Source of the DNA: Chitinophagales bacterium | GTDB taxonomy: Bacteria > Bacteroidota > Bacteroidia > Chitinophagales > Chitinophagaceae | DNA: 64,000 bases | Direction: 5' to 3' | NCBI GenBank assembly: GCA_015654595.1 | Contig: JAATGQ010000109.1 | Span: 24,005 to 88,004, forward strand | Shown: positions 25,117-34,531 of the stretch, piece after piece | Layout of the letters: every line of letters starts with the position of its first letter | How positions within the stretch are numbered: the stretch's first letter is position 1 | The notes under the pieces: generated by a model | Told to the model about the DNA's origin: nothing | The model's database searches: none | Seen by the model: the letters and a program-made list of their open reading frames with translations, nothing else | Translations under genes and position numbers: made by a program

Positions 25117-25770
25117 ATGGGCTTAATTTATAGCGGAGTTCCGAAAGAGCTGACCTTATCGTTGAGAGATAAAAAGGGGATCAAAGTATTTGTTGAGACA
25201 GGCACCTATATGGGCGAAACAACCGTATGGGCTTCTGAGCACTTCAAAAAGGTATATTCCATCGAGGCTGCCGAAAGCATCTATCTCAAGACAAAAGAGA
25301 AACTGAAAGATTATAGCAATATCACCCTCATCTTTGGCGAAAGCAATAAAGAGCTGGGAAAGATCCCCATCAATGAGCCCGCGCTGTTCTGGCTGGACGC
25401 GCATTATTCCGCCGGGGAAACCTTCAACGGGGAAGTTCCGCTTATCGAAGAATTAAAGGTCATCAACAACCTCGATATCGATTCCTATATCTTTATTGAC
25501 GACTCGCGGTTTATCACGGCAAAATGGCTTGGCGAGCAGTATTGCGAACTGGCGGATCTGATCAATATCCTGAGCGTAAAGAAGCGCTATATCGCCATCT
25601 TCGAAGACGTCATCATCGCTGTGCCTTATGAAGCAAAAGAACTGGTCAACGAATACGCCAACAATATGTCGCAGAAATATTGGGCAGACTTCCTGAACAG
25701 ACCAGGTACGGGCAAGAGCGAACCCGGCAACAGCCTTATTCGCCGCGCCTATAACAAAATATTTAAATAA
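25117..25770 (+). CDS. Predicted SAM-dependent methyltransferase
   Basis: 217 residues. VFVETGTYMGETT is the glycine-containing SAM loop (motif I) and VYSIEAAESIY the acidic end of strand 2; LFWLDAHYSAG and SYIFIDDSRF give the acidic residues typical of class I methyltransferases in polysaccharide clusters. The gene lies 6 bases after wzt. A role in methylating the glycan, possibly as chain-end cap, is inference from context. The last ~20 residues are basic (RRAYNKIFK). Confidence 0.7.
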   Translation: MGLIYSGVPKELTLSLRDKKGIKVFVETGTYMGETTVWASEHFKKVYSIEAAESIYLKTKEKLKDYSNITLIFGESNKELGKIPINEPALFWLDAHYSAGETFNGEVPLIEELKVINNLDIDSYIFIDDSRFITAKWLGEQYCELADLINILSVKKRYIAIFEDVIIAVPYEAKELVNEYANNMSQKYWADFLNRPGTGKSEPGNSLIRRAYNKIFK

Positions 25771-25791
25771 AGCCGCCATAATAAAATTGAT

Positions 25792-26526
25792 ATGTACAAA
25801 GCTCTGCGTGGATTTTTAGGAAGTAAATACCACTCCTACAAAAGACAAAAGGCGTTTGAAGCGCAGATGAACGAGTTTCAGCGCCTGGATACGGAGCGCA
25901 AATGGCCGGTCAAAAAAGACGACCTTTTTCCCTGTCTCGACGACGCCACTTCGACGACGGGCTATGACACCCACTATGTCAATCACCCGGCCTGGGCGGC
26001 CAGGATCATAAAGCAGAACAATCCTGCCAAACACATCGACATTTCGTCGACCCTGCACTTTTGTTCCATGCTGTCGGCCTTTGTCCCTACCGAGTTTTAC
26101 GACTATAGACCAGCCGATCTTACCCTTTCGGGTCTCTTTTGCGGCAAGGCGGATCTGACCAGTCTTTTCTTCGATTCCAATTCGGTTGAAAGCATCTCCT
26201 GTATGCATACCATCGAGCACATTGGACTTGGACGCTATGGAGATCCCATCGATCCGCTGGGCGACAAAAAGGCGATCGACGAGCTGATCAGAGTCACTTC
26301 GCCTGGCGGAACCCTCCTGTTTGTTACGCCGGTGGGCCAACCCAGAATACAGTTCAACGCACATCGGATATATAGCTTTGAGATGATCATCGATCTTTTC
26401 AAAGGGCTCCATCTGCAGGATTTTTCTCTTGTACTGGACAACGGAAAGTTCATCAATAATGCGGATCCCAAACTGGTCGCAGAACAGCGGTACGGTTGCG
26501 GCTGCTTTTGGTTCAAAAAAGGATAA
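25792..26526 (+). CDS. DUF268-like, methyltransferase-fold protein
   Basis: 244 residues. The core (HIDISSTLHFCSMLSAF, ISCMHTIEHIGLGRYGDPIDP, GGTLLFVTPVG) corresponds to DUF268, a family related to methyltransferases and found in surface-sugar clusters. Asp/Ser in DISST replaces the usual glycine-rich SAM loop, so activity is uncertain. The stop overlaps the next start by one base. Confidence 0.7.
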   Translation: MYKALRGFLGSKYHSYKRQKAFEAQMNEFQRLDTERKWPVKKDDLFPCLDDATSTTGYDTHYVNHPAWAARIIKQNNPAKHIDISSTLHFCSMLSAFVPTEFYDYRPADLTLSGLFCGKADLTSLFFDSNSVESISCMHTIEHIGLGRYGDPIDPLGDKKAIDELIRVTSPGGTLLFVTPVGQPRIQFNAHRIYSFEMIIDLFKGLHLQDFSLVLDNGKFINNADPKLVAEQRYGCGCFWFKKG

Positions 26527-27401
26527 TGATAGTAGGAAAATTAATGGGCGGCCTGGGGAACCAGATGTTCCAGTATGCGGCAGGAAGGGCTTTGGCAGAG
26601 AAATATCATACCGATCTCTACCTGGATATGGCCTATTTCAGCGACGCCCAGGGCATGGTGCCGAGACCCTTTGAGCTGAACAGATTTTTTTGCGATGTCC
26701 GAAGCGCTTCCGGCAAACAGATCAGGAGGATCACTGCCCGCAGCAAGATGCAGCGGGGCTTCGATAAGCTATTCGGCAGACAGTTCGTCTACCTGAGAGA
26801 TAACGACGAAATGCCCGTTGTTCGGACGGGTAAGATTCCTTCCGTTTATATGGATGGATACTGGCAGTCGGAAAACTATTTTAAGGATATCGATAAAAAG
26901 ATAAGAGCGGAATTCACTTTTGTCGACAAATTCAACAATGAGACGCGGCGGCTGGCAGGGCAGATCGATCCGAACAACAGCGCCGTCTCGGTTCATATAA
27001 GACGCGGGGACTACCTGGCTTCCGAAGCCATGAAGAATTTCCTTGGCGTCTGTTCGGTAGAATACTACAAGAAGGCGTTTGAATTGATCGAGGCAAAAGT
27101 GGGAAGCCCTTTTTATTACGTTTTCAGCGACGACCCGGATTGGGTGACGGAGCATATCATCGGTGAGAGAAAGGATATGGCACCGGTGTTTCACAACCGG
27201 TCCGAGGACAGCTGGCAGGATATGTACCTGATGAGCTGCTGTAAACATCATATCATCGCCAACAGCAGCTTCAGCTGGTGGGGCGCCTGGCTGGACCCGA
27301 ATCCCGGCAAGGTCGTTATTGCTCCGCAGCAGTGGTTTCTGGCAAAGGAACTCTATGATCAGATAAAGAACATCATCCCGGAAAAGTGGATCAGAATATA
27401 G
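26526..27401 (+). CDS. GT11-type alpha-1,2-fucosyltransferase
   Basis: 291 residues from the ATG at 26526. GGLGNQMFQYAAGRAL at the N-terminus, SVHIRRGDYL (the H-x-R-R-x-D GDP-fucose motif) and NSSFSWWGAWL near the C-terminus are the three family signatures of GT11. It transfers fucose from GDP-L-fucose, which the gmd and fcl genes at the end of this operon would supply. A regular-length member; cytosolic or membrane-associated. Confidence 0.9.
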   Translation: MIVGKLMGGLGNQMFQYAAGRALAEKYHTDLYLDMAYFSDAQGMVPRPFELNRFFCDVRSASGKQIRRITARSKMQRGFDKLFGRQFVYLRDNDEMPVVRTGKIPSVYMDGYWQSENYFKDIDKKIRAEFTFVDKFNNETRRLAGQIDPNNSAVSVHIRRGDYLASEAMKNFLGVCSVEYYKKAFELIEAKVGSPFYYVFSDDPDWVTEHIIGERKDMAPVFHNRSEDSWQDMYLMSCCKHHIIANSSFSWWGAWLDPNPGKVVIAPQQWFLAKELYDQIKNIIPEKWIRI

Positions 27402-27451
27402 GCTTTACCCCGCCTTCCACCCGGATAAAGACAAAACAACCAAAGCCGTTT

Positions 27452-28597
27452 ATGAAAAAATACATTCCCAGTCTCGATGGATTGAGGGCCCTGAGCATCC
27501 TCATCGTCATCATGTACCACATATTACTGAAAGGGTGGCCTGGGACAGAGTTCTCCTTTCCGCTGTCCATCATTTTTCATGGAAGCATGGGGGTTAACAT
27601 ATTTTTCGTCATCAGCGGTTTTCTGATCACCCGTCTCCTCCTGCAGGAAGAAGCAGAATCGGGGACCATCAGTCTCAAGAACTTCTATATCCGCCGGGCT
27701 TTCCGCATCTTTCCCGCCTATTATTTCCTAGTGCTGGTCTTGCTTGCGTTACAGCTTTTTTCCGTTCTTCATCTCGAGGCCAGGTCGTGGATCTCCACTG
27801 TCTTCTATTTCAAATATTTCTCCGGATTTGCTTACAAGGACTGGGAAACACAGCATTTCTGGTCGCTTAGCGTAGAAGAGCATTTCTATCTTATATGGCC
27901 GCTGGTCTTTATCTTCTTTAAGAAGTTCAGGGTACATTTTGCGGTCTTTATCGTGGCGATGGTCATTGTGATGCGGTTTAATGTCTACTATACCGTTCTA
28001 CACAATACCACGTTTACAGACAGTCTTACTTTTTTTCAAAGAGCGGACGGTCTGATGATCGGCTGTCTTGGCGCTTTGTTCGAACCCAGAATATCGGCCT
28101 GGATCCAGAAATCCCGAAGTATCCTTTTAAATCCGCTGGTACTTATTCTGGCGCTGGGATTCATCTGCTCCGATGTTCTTCCCGAATGGAATTTAAAGCA
28201 TCATTTGCACCTTGGCTTCCTGCTTATCCCGCTTGGGATCGGGATAAAGACCAGCGTGGGACTCGTTGCCAATGTGCTGATCGCATTGCTGATGTTTGTT
28301 TCCGTGTACAAACCCGGCGCCTGGTTCAACTTCCTCAATACAAAGCCGATGAGATACATCGGCCGCTTGTCCTACTCGCTTTATCTGTGGCAGCAGGTCA
28401 TCCTGTCGGATCATCTTGCCCCGATCAATAAATTTCCATTGAATGTGATCGTCATCTTTGCCATGGCCAATTTCTCTTACTATGTGATAGAAAAGCCTTT
28501 CCTGCGGCTAAAAGATAAGATGAGGGTCCGTCGTTCGGCGCCTGCAACGCCTGCGGCGCAAACAGATCCAGCGGAACCTGCGGTTGCTTTGTCGTAA
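27452..28597 (+). CDS. OafA/NodX-like membrane acyltransferase (acyltransferase 3 family)
   Basis: 381 residues from the ATG at 27452. IPSLDGLRALSILIVIMYH holds the catalytic-type histidine (Y-H), FFVISGFLITRLLL and YIRRAFRIFPAYYF follow, and FWSLSVEEHFYLIWP is the second family motif. About ten membrane helices. These proteins add O-acetyl or similar groups to surface sugars; NodX, which acetylates a Nod factor, is a relative. The C-terminal tail is A/P-rich. Confidence 0.88.
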   Translation: MKKYIPSLDGLRALSILIVIMYHILLKGWPGTEFSFPLSIIFHGSMGVNIFFVISGFLITRLLLQEEAESGTISLKNFYIRRAFRIFPAYYFLVLVLLALQLFSVLHLEARSWISTVFYFKYFSGFAYKDWETQHFWSLSVEEHFYLIWPLVFIFFKKFRVHFAVFIVAMVIVMRFNVYYTVLHNTTFTDSLTFFQRADGLMIGCLGALFEPRISAWIQKSRSILLNPLVLILALGFICSDVLPEWNLKHHLHLGFLLIPLGIGIKTSVGLVANVLIALLMFVSVYKPGAWFNFLNTKPMRYIGRLSYSLYLWQQVILSDHLAPINKFPLNVIVIFAMANFSYYVIEKPFLRLKDKMRVRRSAPATPAAQTDPAEPAVALS

Positions 28598-28624
28598 TCT
28601 ACCACCCTTAAGACCCAACAACCC

Positions 28625-29482
28625 ATGTCGTCCCAAACTCTGTCGATTATTGTGCCTTATTATAACAAGGCCGCATATATAGCCGAAACACTCGATAGTC
28701 TGTTAAGACAGACCTATACCGACTGGGAGTGTATCATTGTCGATGACGGTTCCACCGATAACGGGGCTGCCATCATCGAATCTTATACAGCGAAAGACAG
28801 CCGGTTCAAAAGCATCCGCATTCCAAACGGCGGCGTTTCCAATGCCAGGAATGTAGGCATCCGGATGGCGGCGGGCGATATCATCTTCCCATTCGACGCC
28901 GATGATATCTTAGTCGAGACCCACCTGCAAAAGGTAATGGAGGTCTTTGCCGCTAATCCCAACGCCAGGATGGTCTATACGGGGGTAAGGCAATTCGGCG
29001 CTGTCAATGCCGATTATGAGCTGGAGCCTTACGATTATAGCCGTATGCTCCGTTCGAATATGGTGCATGGCACCATATATCTGAAAAAGGATTTCGAGAA
29101 GGTCGGAGGCTATCGCCTGAATATGGTCCATGGCCTGGAAGACTGGGACTTCTGGATTGCGCTGCTGGAAGACTTTAAACCAGGAGAAGTGGTCTATATC
29201 CCCGAACGGCTCTTCCTGTACCGCACCTCCGAAGACTCCCGTGCCGTACAGCTGGGAAAAGAACAGAAGGTGAGCAAGATGCTCGATAACATGGTCCTCA
29301 ATAATTTTCTTATCTATCAGAAATACTATCCGGATATCTTCGAACGCATTATGTCGCATGACTTTAACGACACGATGATGAAAAAAGGCCCGGTGAAATT
29401 TCTGGTCAGCCAAATGATGAAACTGTCGACGTGGAAGAACAAGGTGGTCGGGCGTATAAAAGCTAAACCAAACAATCAATGA
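28625..29482 (+). CDS. Family 2 glycosyltransferase
   Basis: 285 residues. GT-A fold: IIVPYYNKAAYI at the start, CIIVDDGSTDNG for the nucleotide-binding strand and FPFDADDIL for the metal-binding D-x-D. LEDWDFWIALLE is the likely catalytic-base ED motif. Adds one sugar of the repeat unit; specificity not readable. Its stop overlaps the next start by four bases. Confidence 0.88.
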   Translation: MSSQTLSIIVPYYNKAAYIAETLDSLLRQTYTDWECIIVDDGSTDNGAAIIESYTAKDSRFKSIRIPNGGVSNARNVGIRMAAGDIIFPFDADDILVETHLQKVMEVFAANPNARMVYTGVRQFGAVNADYELEPYDYSRMLRSNMVHGTIYLKKDFEKVGGYRLNMVHGLEDWDFWIALLEDFKPGEVVYIPERLFLYRTSEDSRAVQLGKEQKVSKMLDNMVLNNFLIYQKYYPDIFERIMSHDFNDTMMKKGPVKFLVSQMMKLSTWKNKVVGRIKAKPNNQ

Positions 29483-30453
29483 AGAAGCTAATCGCCGGCA
29501 TTCTCAACGGCCTGAGACTAAAGCCGGCAGCGCTGAAGCTCTATTTCCTGGTTACCAATACTAACCGGTCTATCCGGTTATCTATAAGGAAGAGACGCAT
29601 CCCGCGTCTTGCAAAGAAACGACAGAGCGGCGGTGTGCTGGCAGTCGATATCTGTACGGAACATGGTCTTGGTTCGAAACTGGAATGGAGTCTGGAAGTG
29701 ATGGCTTACTGCGAAGAAAAGGGGCTCGAACCCCGGATACGGTTTTCCTATCCTCCTGCCGGCTCAGACTATTTTGGCTCCTTTTTCTTTATCAGAGGTG
29801 AAAAGGAATCTACAAAGACTACACCGCCTTTTACCAGGATCAGATTGATCCCGGAATTGGGATTCGAAAAGGACTACGACAAAGAACTTACGATAGAATG
29901 GGCTCACCGCCTGATCGACAAATACCTGGGCGTAAAACAATTCGTCCTCGACGAAGTGGATCAATTCTGCCGGGAGCATTTTGCTCAAAAAACGGTCCTG
30001 GGTATCCATTATCGCTCGACAGACAAGGTAGGTGAAGCACCTGCCGTCGCCTATGATTCGGTAACCCGGAATATCAGACACTATCTTGGTCTTTATCCCC
30101 AGACCAACGCCATATTCATCTCTACAGACGATCAGCGTTTTCGGGAATATATCGCCGGAGAATTCACCGCACTGCCGGTCATCATCCGGGAAGACTATTT
30201 CCGGTCCGACAACAGCTCTTCCATCCATCACAACAAGCGTCTCGACAAGTTTGAGGTCAATAAGGACGCGCTGATCAATTGCCTGCTGCTTTCCCGCTGC
30301 CATGCGTTGATCAAATCCTCCTCTTTCCTGAGCGACTGGTCCAAGCTCTTCAATCCCGCACTTCCCGTCGTACTGTTGAACAAGCCGTATGAACATGCGT
30401 TGTGGTTCCCTGCCAGCGAGATTGCCAAGGACGTTCTCTATCAACCTATATAA
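29479..30453 (+). CDS. NodZ-like (GT23-type) fucosyltransferase-fold protein
   Basis: 324 residues. LGIHYRSTDKVGE at ~170 resembles the H-x-R-x-x-D-K nucleotide-sugar motif of NodZ and O-fucosyltransferases; IFISTDDQRFREYI and LINCLLLSRCHALIKSSSFLSDW follow in the expected order for that superfamily. The first ~60 residues are basic and helical. Fucosyl transfer is supported by GDP-fucose genes in the operon, but sequence identity to known enzymes looks low. Confidence 0.65.
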   Translation: MKKLIAGILNGLRLKPAALKLYFLVTNTNRSIRLSIRKRRIPRLAKKRQSGGVLAVDICTEHGLGSKLEWSLEVMAYCEEKGLEPRIRFSYPPAGSDYFGSFFFIRGEKESTKTTPPFTRIRLIPELGFEKDYDKELTIEWAHRLIDKYLGVKQFVLDEVDQFCREHFAQKTVLGIHYRSTDKVGEAPAVAYDSVTRNIRHYLGLYPQTNAIFISTDDQRFREYIAGEFTALPVIIREDYFRSDNSSSIHHNKRLDKFEVNKDALINCLLLSRCHALIKSSSFLSDWSKLFNPALPVVLLNKPYEHALWFPASEIAKDVLYQPI

Positions 30454-30463
30454 GCCGGAAGTA

Positions 30464-31471
30464 TTGAGTAAACTGGTTTCCATTGTAATGCCCTGTTTTA
30501 ATTCAGCCTCTTTTGTAGGGGCTGCTATCCAGAGCATGCTGGATCAGACCTGGCCAAACTGGGAGCTGCTGGTTATGGATGACTGCAGCACTGACGATAC
30601 CGTATCGATCGTCAGCGCCTTTCAGCAAAAAGACAGCAGGATCGTCCTTTACAGGAACACGGAAAACAAAGGGATCGCCGCACAGCTCAACCGGGGGATC
30701 GGATTGGCGAAGGGCGACTATATCGGCAGGATGGACTCCGACGATCTTTCTGCGCCCGGCAGGCTCCGCGAGCAACTGGCGTTGATGGAGGCTTCGCCCG
30801 AAACTGTGCTTTGTACAACGGACTATCGGGTATTCTATACAGATGGCAGCCGTCCCGATGTGTCCATAAAAAGTCCGGGGGAGTATAAAGCGATCCGGCT
30901 GATGCTGCTGCAGGATCTTTTGCTATGCGGCCCGTCCTTTCTGGCAAAGGCGGATGTGATCAAACGCTATCCTTTTAATCATTCCCTGGTGGTAGGGGAA
31001 GACTATGACGTTTTCTGCCGGATAGCCGCGGAACACCAAATAAGAAATCTGAACAGCGAACTCTACCTTTACCGGAAACATGGGAAGAGTATTACCGACA
31101 ATGCCGATAACTGGAAAAAGGCGGGTACGGACAATATTCGGAAGAGTTATCTGCAATCGCTGGGCATCCATCTTTCCGAAGAAGAGTCGTCTTTTTTTAT
31201 CGATCTCCTTACCGGCAATACCCGGCATAAAGTAAACCGCCGGTTCTTCAGAGGGCTGTCCCGGATAAAAGCCAGGGTGATCGGCCAGAAGATATTTGAC
31301 GACAAGCTGTTTCAGCAGTTTTTGAATGAAAGGCTCAACACGTATCTGCTCACGACCAAGGCCTATGGCTTTGGCGCATATATTTACATCCTGTTTTATT
31401 TTCCGGAGGTATTGACCCGATCAGGACTCAAGAACAATTTGCGTTTTTTCATAAGGTCATTGCATGGCTAG
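30464..31471 (+). CDS. Family 2 glycosyltransferase (TTG start)
   Basis: 335 residues from the TTG at 30464, ten bases after the preceding stop, so that the protein begins LSKLVSIVMPCFN as is normal for GT2. An ATG at 30389 would add 25 residues with no family match and overlap the gene before by 65 bases. Motifs: VMDDCSTDDT and GRMDSDDLS. VGEDYDVFCRI is the likely ED base motif. Confidence 0.85.
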   Translation: MSKLVSIVMPCFNSASFVGAAIQSMLDQTWPNWELLVMDDCSTDDTVSIVSAFQQKDSRIVLYRNTENKGIAAQLNRGIGLAKGDYIGRMDSDDLSAPGRLREQLALMEASPETVLCTTDYRVFYTDGSRPDVSIKSPGEYKAIRLMLLQDLLLCGPSFLAKADVIKRYPFNHSLVVGEDYDVFCRIAAEHQIRNLNSELYLYRKHGKSITDNADNWKKAGTDNIRKSYLQSLGIHLSEEESSFFIDLLTGNTRHKVNRRFFRGLSRIKARVIGQKIFDDKLFQQFLNERLNTYLLTTKAYGFGAYIYILFYFPEVLTRSGLKNNLRFFIRSLHG

Positions 31472-32624
31472 ACTTCTTTTTATCTGTCCGGGTGTATTGG
31501 GGGGCGTAAGGTCTTACGTACTGAACCTGACCGCTTTTCTGCGGGACAGGAATGTGGATTATGGCATCCTGTTTTATACGCCGACCGCGGGGATCCGAAC
31601 CCACCAATCCACCAATCCCCAAGAAAGGTCTGTCACGCTGCACTATAGCGCGTATGCATCCCAGCCGGCTGTATACCGGTCGCTGGGGAATTGTTTTGGC
31701 CGCGACGATATCCTTATCTGCAGCGATTCGCTCGAATTGGATGCGATCAATTATCTACAGGTTCCCAATAAGATCGTGTTTTTGATGCATGGCGATCTGG
31801 AGCACTATAACAGCATCCTGCACCGGCACGCTTCGATCATCGACAAGGCCGGCTGTGTGAGTATTGGTCTTAAGGACAAATACAGCCAATTGTATCCCTC
31901 TGTATCGTTTTCTGTGGCTCATCCCCTGGTCGCCGATTTTAAAGGCGAAAAACCCGAAAGCGCCGACGGGGAAATGAGAGGAGTATTCATCGGCCGCGTA
32001 GAATACCTGAAAGGCGCGGATACTTTTATCAATTTGATCAAACTGGCGGAGGACGAACAATTATCCATTCGTTGGGTCGTTTTTGCTACGAGTAAGGGGA
32101 GCGATCCCGGTTTGCTCGCAGAGCTGCCAAAGGAAGTCGATCTGAACCTCGACGGACCGAATTCGGCTGTCCTGTCGGCGCTGGAAAAAGCGGACTGGCT
32201 GATCTTTCCCAGTCGGAGTGAAGGGTTTGGGATAGCGGTGCTGGAGGCGCAGAAAAGAGGGGTCGTGCCGATTGCAAGACCGCTCCCGATCGGTATCCCC
32301 GACATGATCAGACCCCGGGAAACCGGGTTCCTGGCGGAAACAGCCGAAGAAATGCTGGCCATCATCCGGCAATGGAGTTCGGACAGGCGTGCCTTGGCGG
32401 AGCTGCGGCGGAGTGTGATGCGATTCGCCAACGATCATTTTGACTATGAAAAGACAGGACTTCGATTTCTTGCTATCATAGAAGAAGTCGATAACTTGCC
32501 TGTGGACCGGAAAAAGAAATTTGGACAGGCCGTTATCAACAGAATGGAACGAATTTTACCGGAGTGGATCTATCGCCCGTCGAAATTCATTTACAGTAGG
32601 ATAAAATACCGAAACAGCATTTAA
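31464..32624 (+). CDS. Family 4 glycosyltransferase
   Basis: 386 residues, GT-B fold. N-terminal LLFICPGVLGGVRSYVLNLTAFL is the G-G acceptor loop; in the C-terminal half GVFIGRVEYLKGADTFI starts the donor domain and FPSRSEGFGIAVLEAQ is the E-x7-E retaining motif. Overlaps the preceding gene by eight bases. Confidence 0.88.
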   Translation: MARLLFICPGVLGGVRSYVLNLTAFLRDRNVDYGILFYTPTAGIRTHQSTNPQERSVTLHYSAYASQPAVYRSLGNCFGRDDILICSDSLELDAINYLQVPNKIVFLMHGDLEHYNSILHRHASIIDKAGCVSIGLKDKYSQLYPSVSFSVAHPLVADFKGEKPESADGEMRGVFIGRVEYLKGADTFINLIKLAEDEQLSIRWVVFATSKGSDPGLLAELPKEVDLNLDGPNSAVLSALEKADWLIFPSRSEGFGIAVLEAQKRGVVPIARPLPIGIPDMIRPRETGFLAETAEEMLAIIRQWSSDRRALAELRRSVMRFANDHFDYEKTGLRFLAIIEEVDNLPVDRKKKFGQAVINRMERILPEWIYRPSKFIYSRIKYRNSI

Positions 32625-32628
32625 AATT

Positions 32629-33546
32629 ATGGAATCTTCTCAGCCTTTGGTTAGTGTGCTGATGACGGCTTTTAACCGGGAAAAATATATCAGGGAGGCG
32701 ATCGACAGCGTTTTGTCCTCTTCCTATAAGAACTTCGAGTTGATCATTGTGGATGACCGGTCTTCGGATGATACGCTGGCTATCGCCCGGGAGTATGCCG
32801 CCCGCGACGGCCGGATAAAGGTCTTTCAGAATGAAGTTAATCTTGGCGATTATCCCAATCGGAACAAGGCGGCCTCTTATGCTTCGGGTAAATACCTTAA
32901 GTATGTAGACTCCGACGATCTTATTTACCCGCATTCCCTGGAATTGCTGGTCAGCTCAATGGAGGCCTTTCCGGATGCGGCACTGGGGATCGTGAGTGTG
33001 TATGCGCAGGAAGAAAAGCCATTTCCTTTTGCGCTGGAACCTGGCGAATCCTACCGGCAGCATTTCTTTGTCGAAAAAAGAGTACTCGATATCGGACCGG
33101 GTGGTCTGATCTTCCGTACCGACAGGTTTCGCGAGGTCGGCGGCTTCACGGGGAAAAGATATATCGGAGATATAGAGATCAATCTAAGGCTTGCCGCAAA
33201 ATGGCCCATTGTACGGATCACTTCGGCGCTGGTTTATTGGAGAAGACATGAAGGTCAGGAATTTGCCGCAGGACATAATCTCTCCGGCTATCTCGAATTG
33301 ATGCTGCCGCTTTACAAAGAAGAGCTGGGAAAACCCGAATGTCCGTTGTCCGAAGAGGATCGGCAAAAGGTCATTCAGTATTATAGAAAGATCTCAGCCT
33401 CCGGCGTACTGAGTCTTGCTGTCAAACAAAGACAGTGGGGACGGGCTGTAAAGCTCTACCGCCAGCTGGAGCTGTCTCCGGCTGATCTGCTCAATGCTGT
33501 ATTCAACAGAAAAAAAACACTGACGGATGGACAAGCACACGGATAG
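32629..33546 (+). CDS. Family 2 glycosyltransferase
   Basis: 305 residues. VLMTAFNREKYIREAIDSVL, IIVDDRSSDDT and KYVDSDDLIYP give the GT-A start, nucleotide strand and metal motif. YIGDIEINLRLAAKW replaces the usual WED base motif. Its 3' end overlaps the next gene by 20 bases. Confidence 0.88.
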   Translation: MESSQPLVSVLMTAFNREKYIREAIDSVLSSSYKNFELIIVDDRSSDDTLAIAREYAARDGRIKVFQNEVNLGDYPNRNKAASYASGKYLKYVDSDDLIYPHSLELLVSSMEAFPDAALGIVSVYAQEEKPFPFALEPGESYRQHFFVEKRVLDIGPGGLIFRTDRFREVGGFTGKRYIGDIEINLRLAAKWPIVRITSALVYWRRHEGQEFAAGHNLSGYLELMLPLYKEELGKPECPLSEEDRQKVIQYYRKISASGVLSLAVKQRQWGRAVKLYRQLELSPADLLNAVFNRKKTLTDGQAHG

Positions 33547-34531
33547 ATCCGAACCGCTGGTGTCGGTGATCATACCTGCCTACAATGCTGCCGCGTTTCT
33601 TCCCGAAACGCTTCGGAGCGTTTTGGCGCAGACCTGGCAGAACCTGGAGGTCATCGTGGTCAATGATGGGTCAAAGGACAATACCGACGAGGTGATGTCG
33701 GCTTTTACCGACGACAAGCGGATCGTCTATATCAACCAGGAAAATAAAGGCTGCTCAGGCGCAAAGAATACTGGCCTGCAGGCCGCTACCGGCGACTTTA
33801 TACAATATCTCGATGCCGATGATCTGTTGAGTCCGGATAAGATAGCCGAACAGGCAGCCGTATTAAAGGGCCGCCCCTGGGATATAGCCGTGTGTCGGAC
33901 AAAAGTGTTTGCAAAAGACATTACGGTAACAAGCGGAGAGATCGATACAGAGTTCCTCTACACCACCGAAGACACGCTGGGATTTCTGCTTAATCTCTAT
34001 GGTATAAGCGGAAAGGACGGCATGATCCAGCCCAACGCCTTTCTGATGGGCCGCCAGGTTGCAAAAGAAACCGGCGTTTGGGATATGTCGATCTCCCCTT
34101 CTCCCGATGAGGACGGCGAATATTTCTGTCGAGCGCTGTTGAAGGCGGGAAAGCTGTGGTTCACTCCGCGGGGGATCAATTACTATCGCAAGGACCCCGC
34201 TTCGAAAAGCCTTTCCAAACAGCACTCTTACCGCCATGCAAAGGGCGCGCTTCGCTCCATCGAGCTGAAGGCAGATCACCTGTTGCAGCGGGAAGATTCA
34301 GAAAGGATAAAAAGCCTGATGGCCAGACATTTTTCCAGCTTTATGTATGTGTACTACCCGGCTTATCCCGATCTCGTAAAAGAAGCCGAAGAGAAGATAC
34401 ATGCGATGGGGATCGAAAAAATTGCTCCGCAGGGCGGGGATAAGTTCAATAAAATTGCCAGAGTTTTGGGCTATAGCAACACGCTGAAATTAAAATCCCT
34501 GTTTCAAAAATCGCGGAGGTCCGGGCAATGA
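33527..34531 (+). CDS. Family 2 glycosyltransferase
   Basis: 334 residues. SVIIPAYNAAAFLPETLRSV, VVNDGSKDNT and QYLDADDLLSPDK are standard GT2 motifs; PDEDGEYFCRALL provides the acidic base segment. A hydrophilic helical C-terminal part (~240-334) follows. It overlaps both neighbours. Confidence 0.88.
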   Translation: MDKHTDRSEPLVSVIIPAYNAAAFLPETLRSVLAQTWQNLEVIVVNDGSKDNTDEVMSAFTDDKRIVYINQENKGCSGAKNTGLQAATGDFIQYLDADDLLSPDKIAEQAAVLKGRPWDIAVCRTKVFAKDITVTSGEIDTEFLYTTEDTLGFLLNLYGISGKDGMIQPNAFLMGRQVAKETGVWDMSISPSPDEDGEYFCRALLKAGKLWFTPRGINYYRKDPASKSLSKQHSYRHAKGALRSIELKADHLLQREDSERIKSLMARHFSSFMYVYYPAYPDLVKEAEEKIHAMGIEKIAPQGGDKFNKIARVLGYSNTLKLKSLFQKSRRSGQ

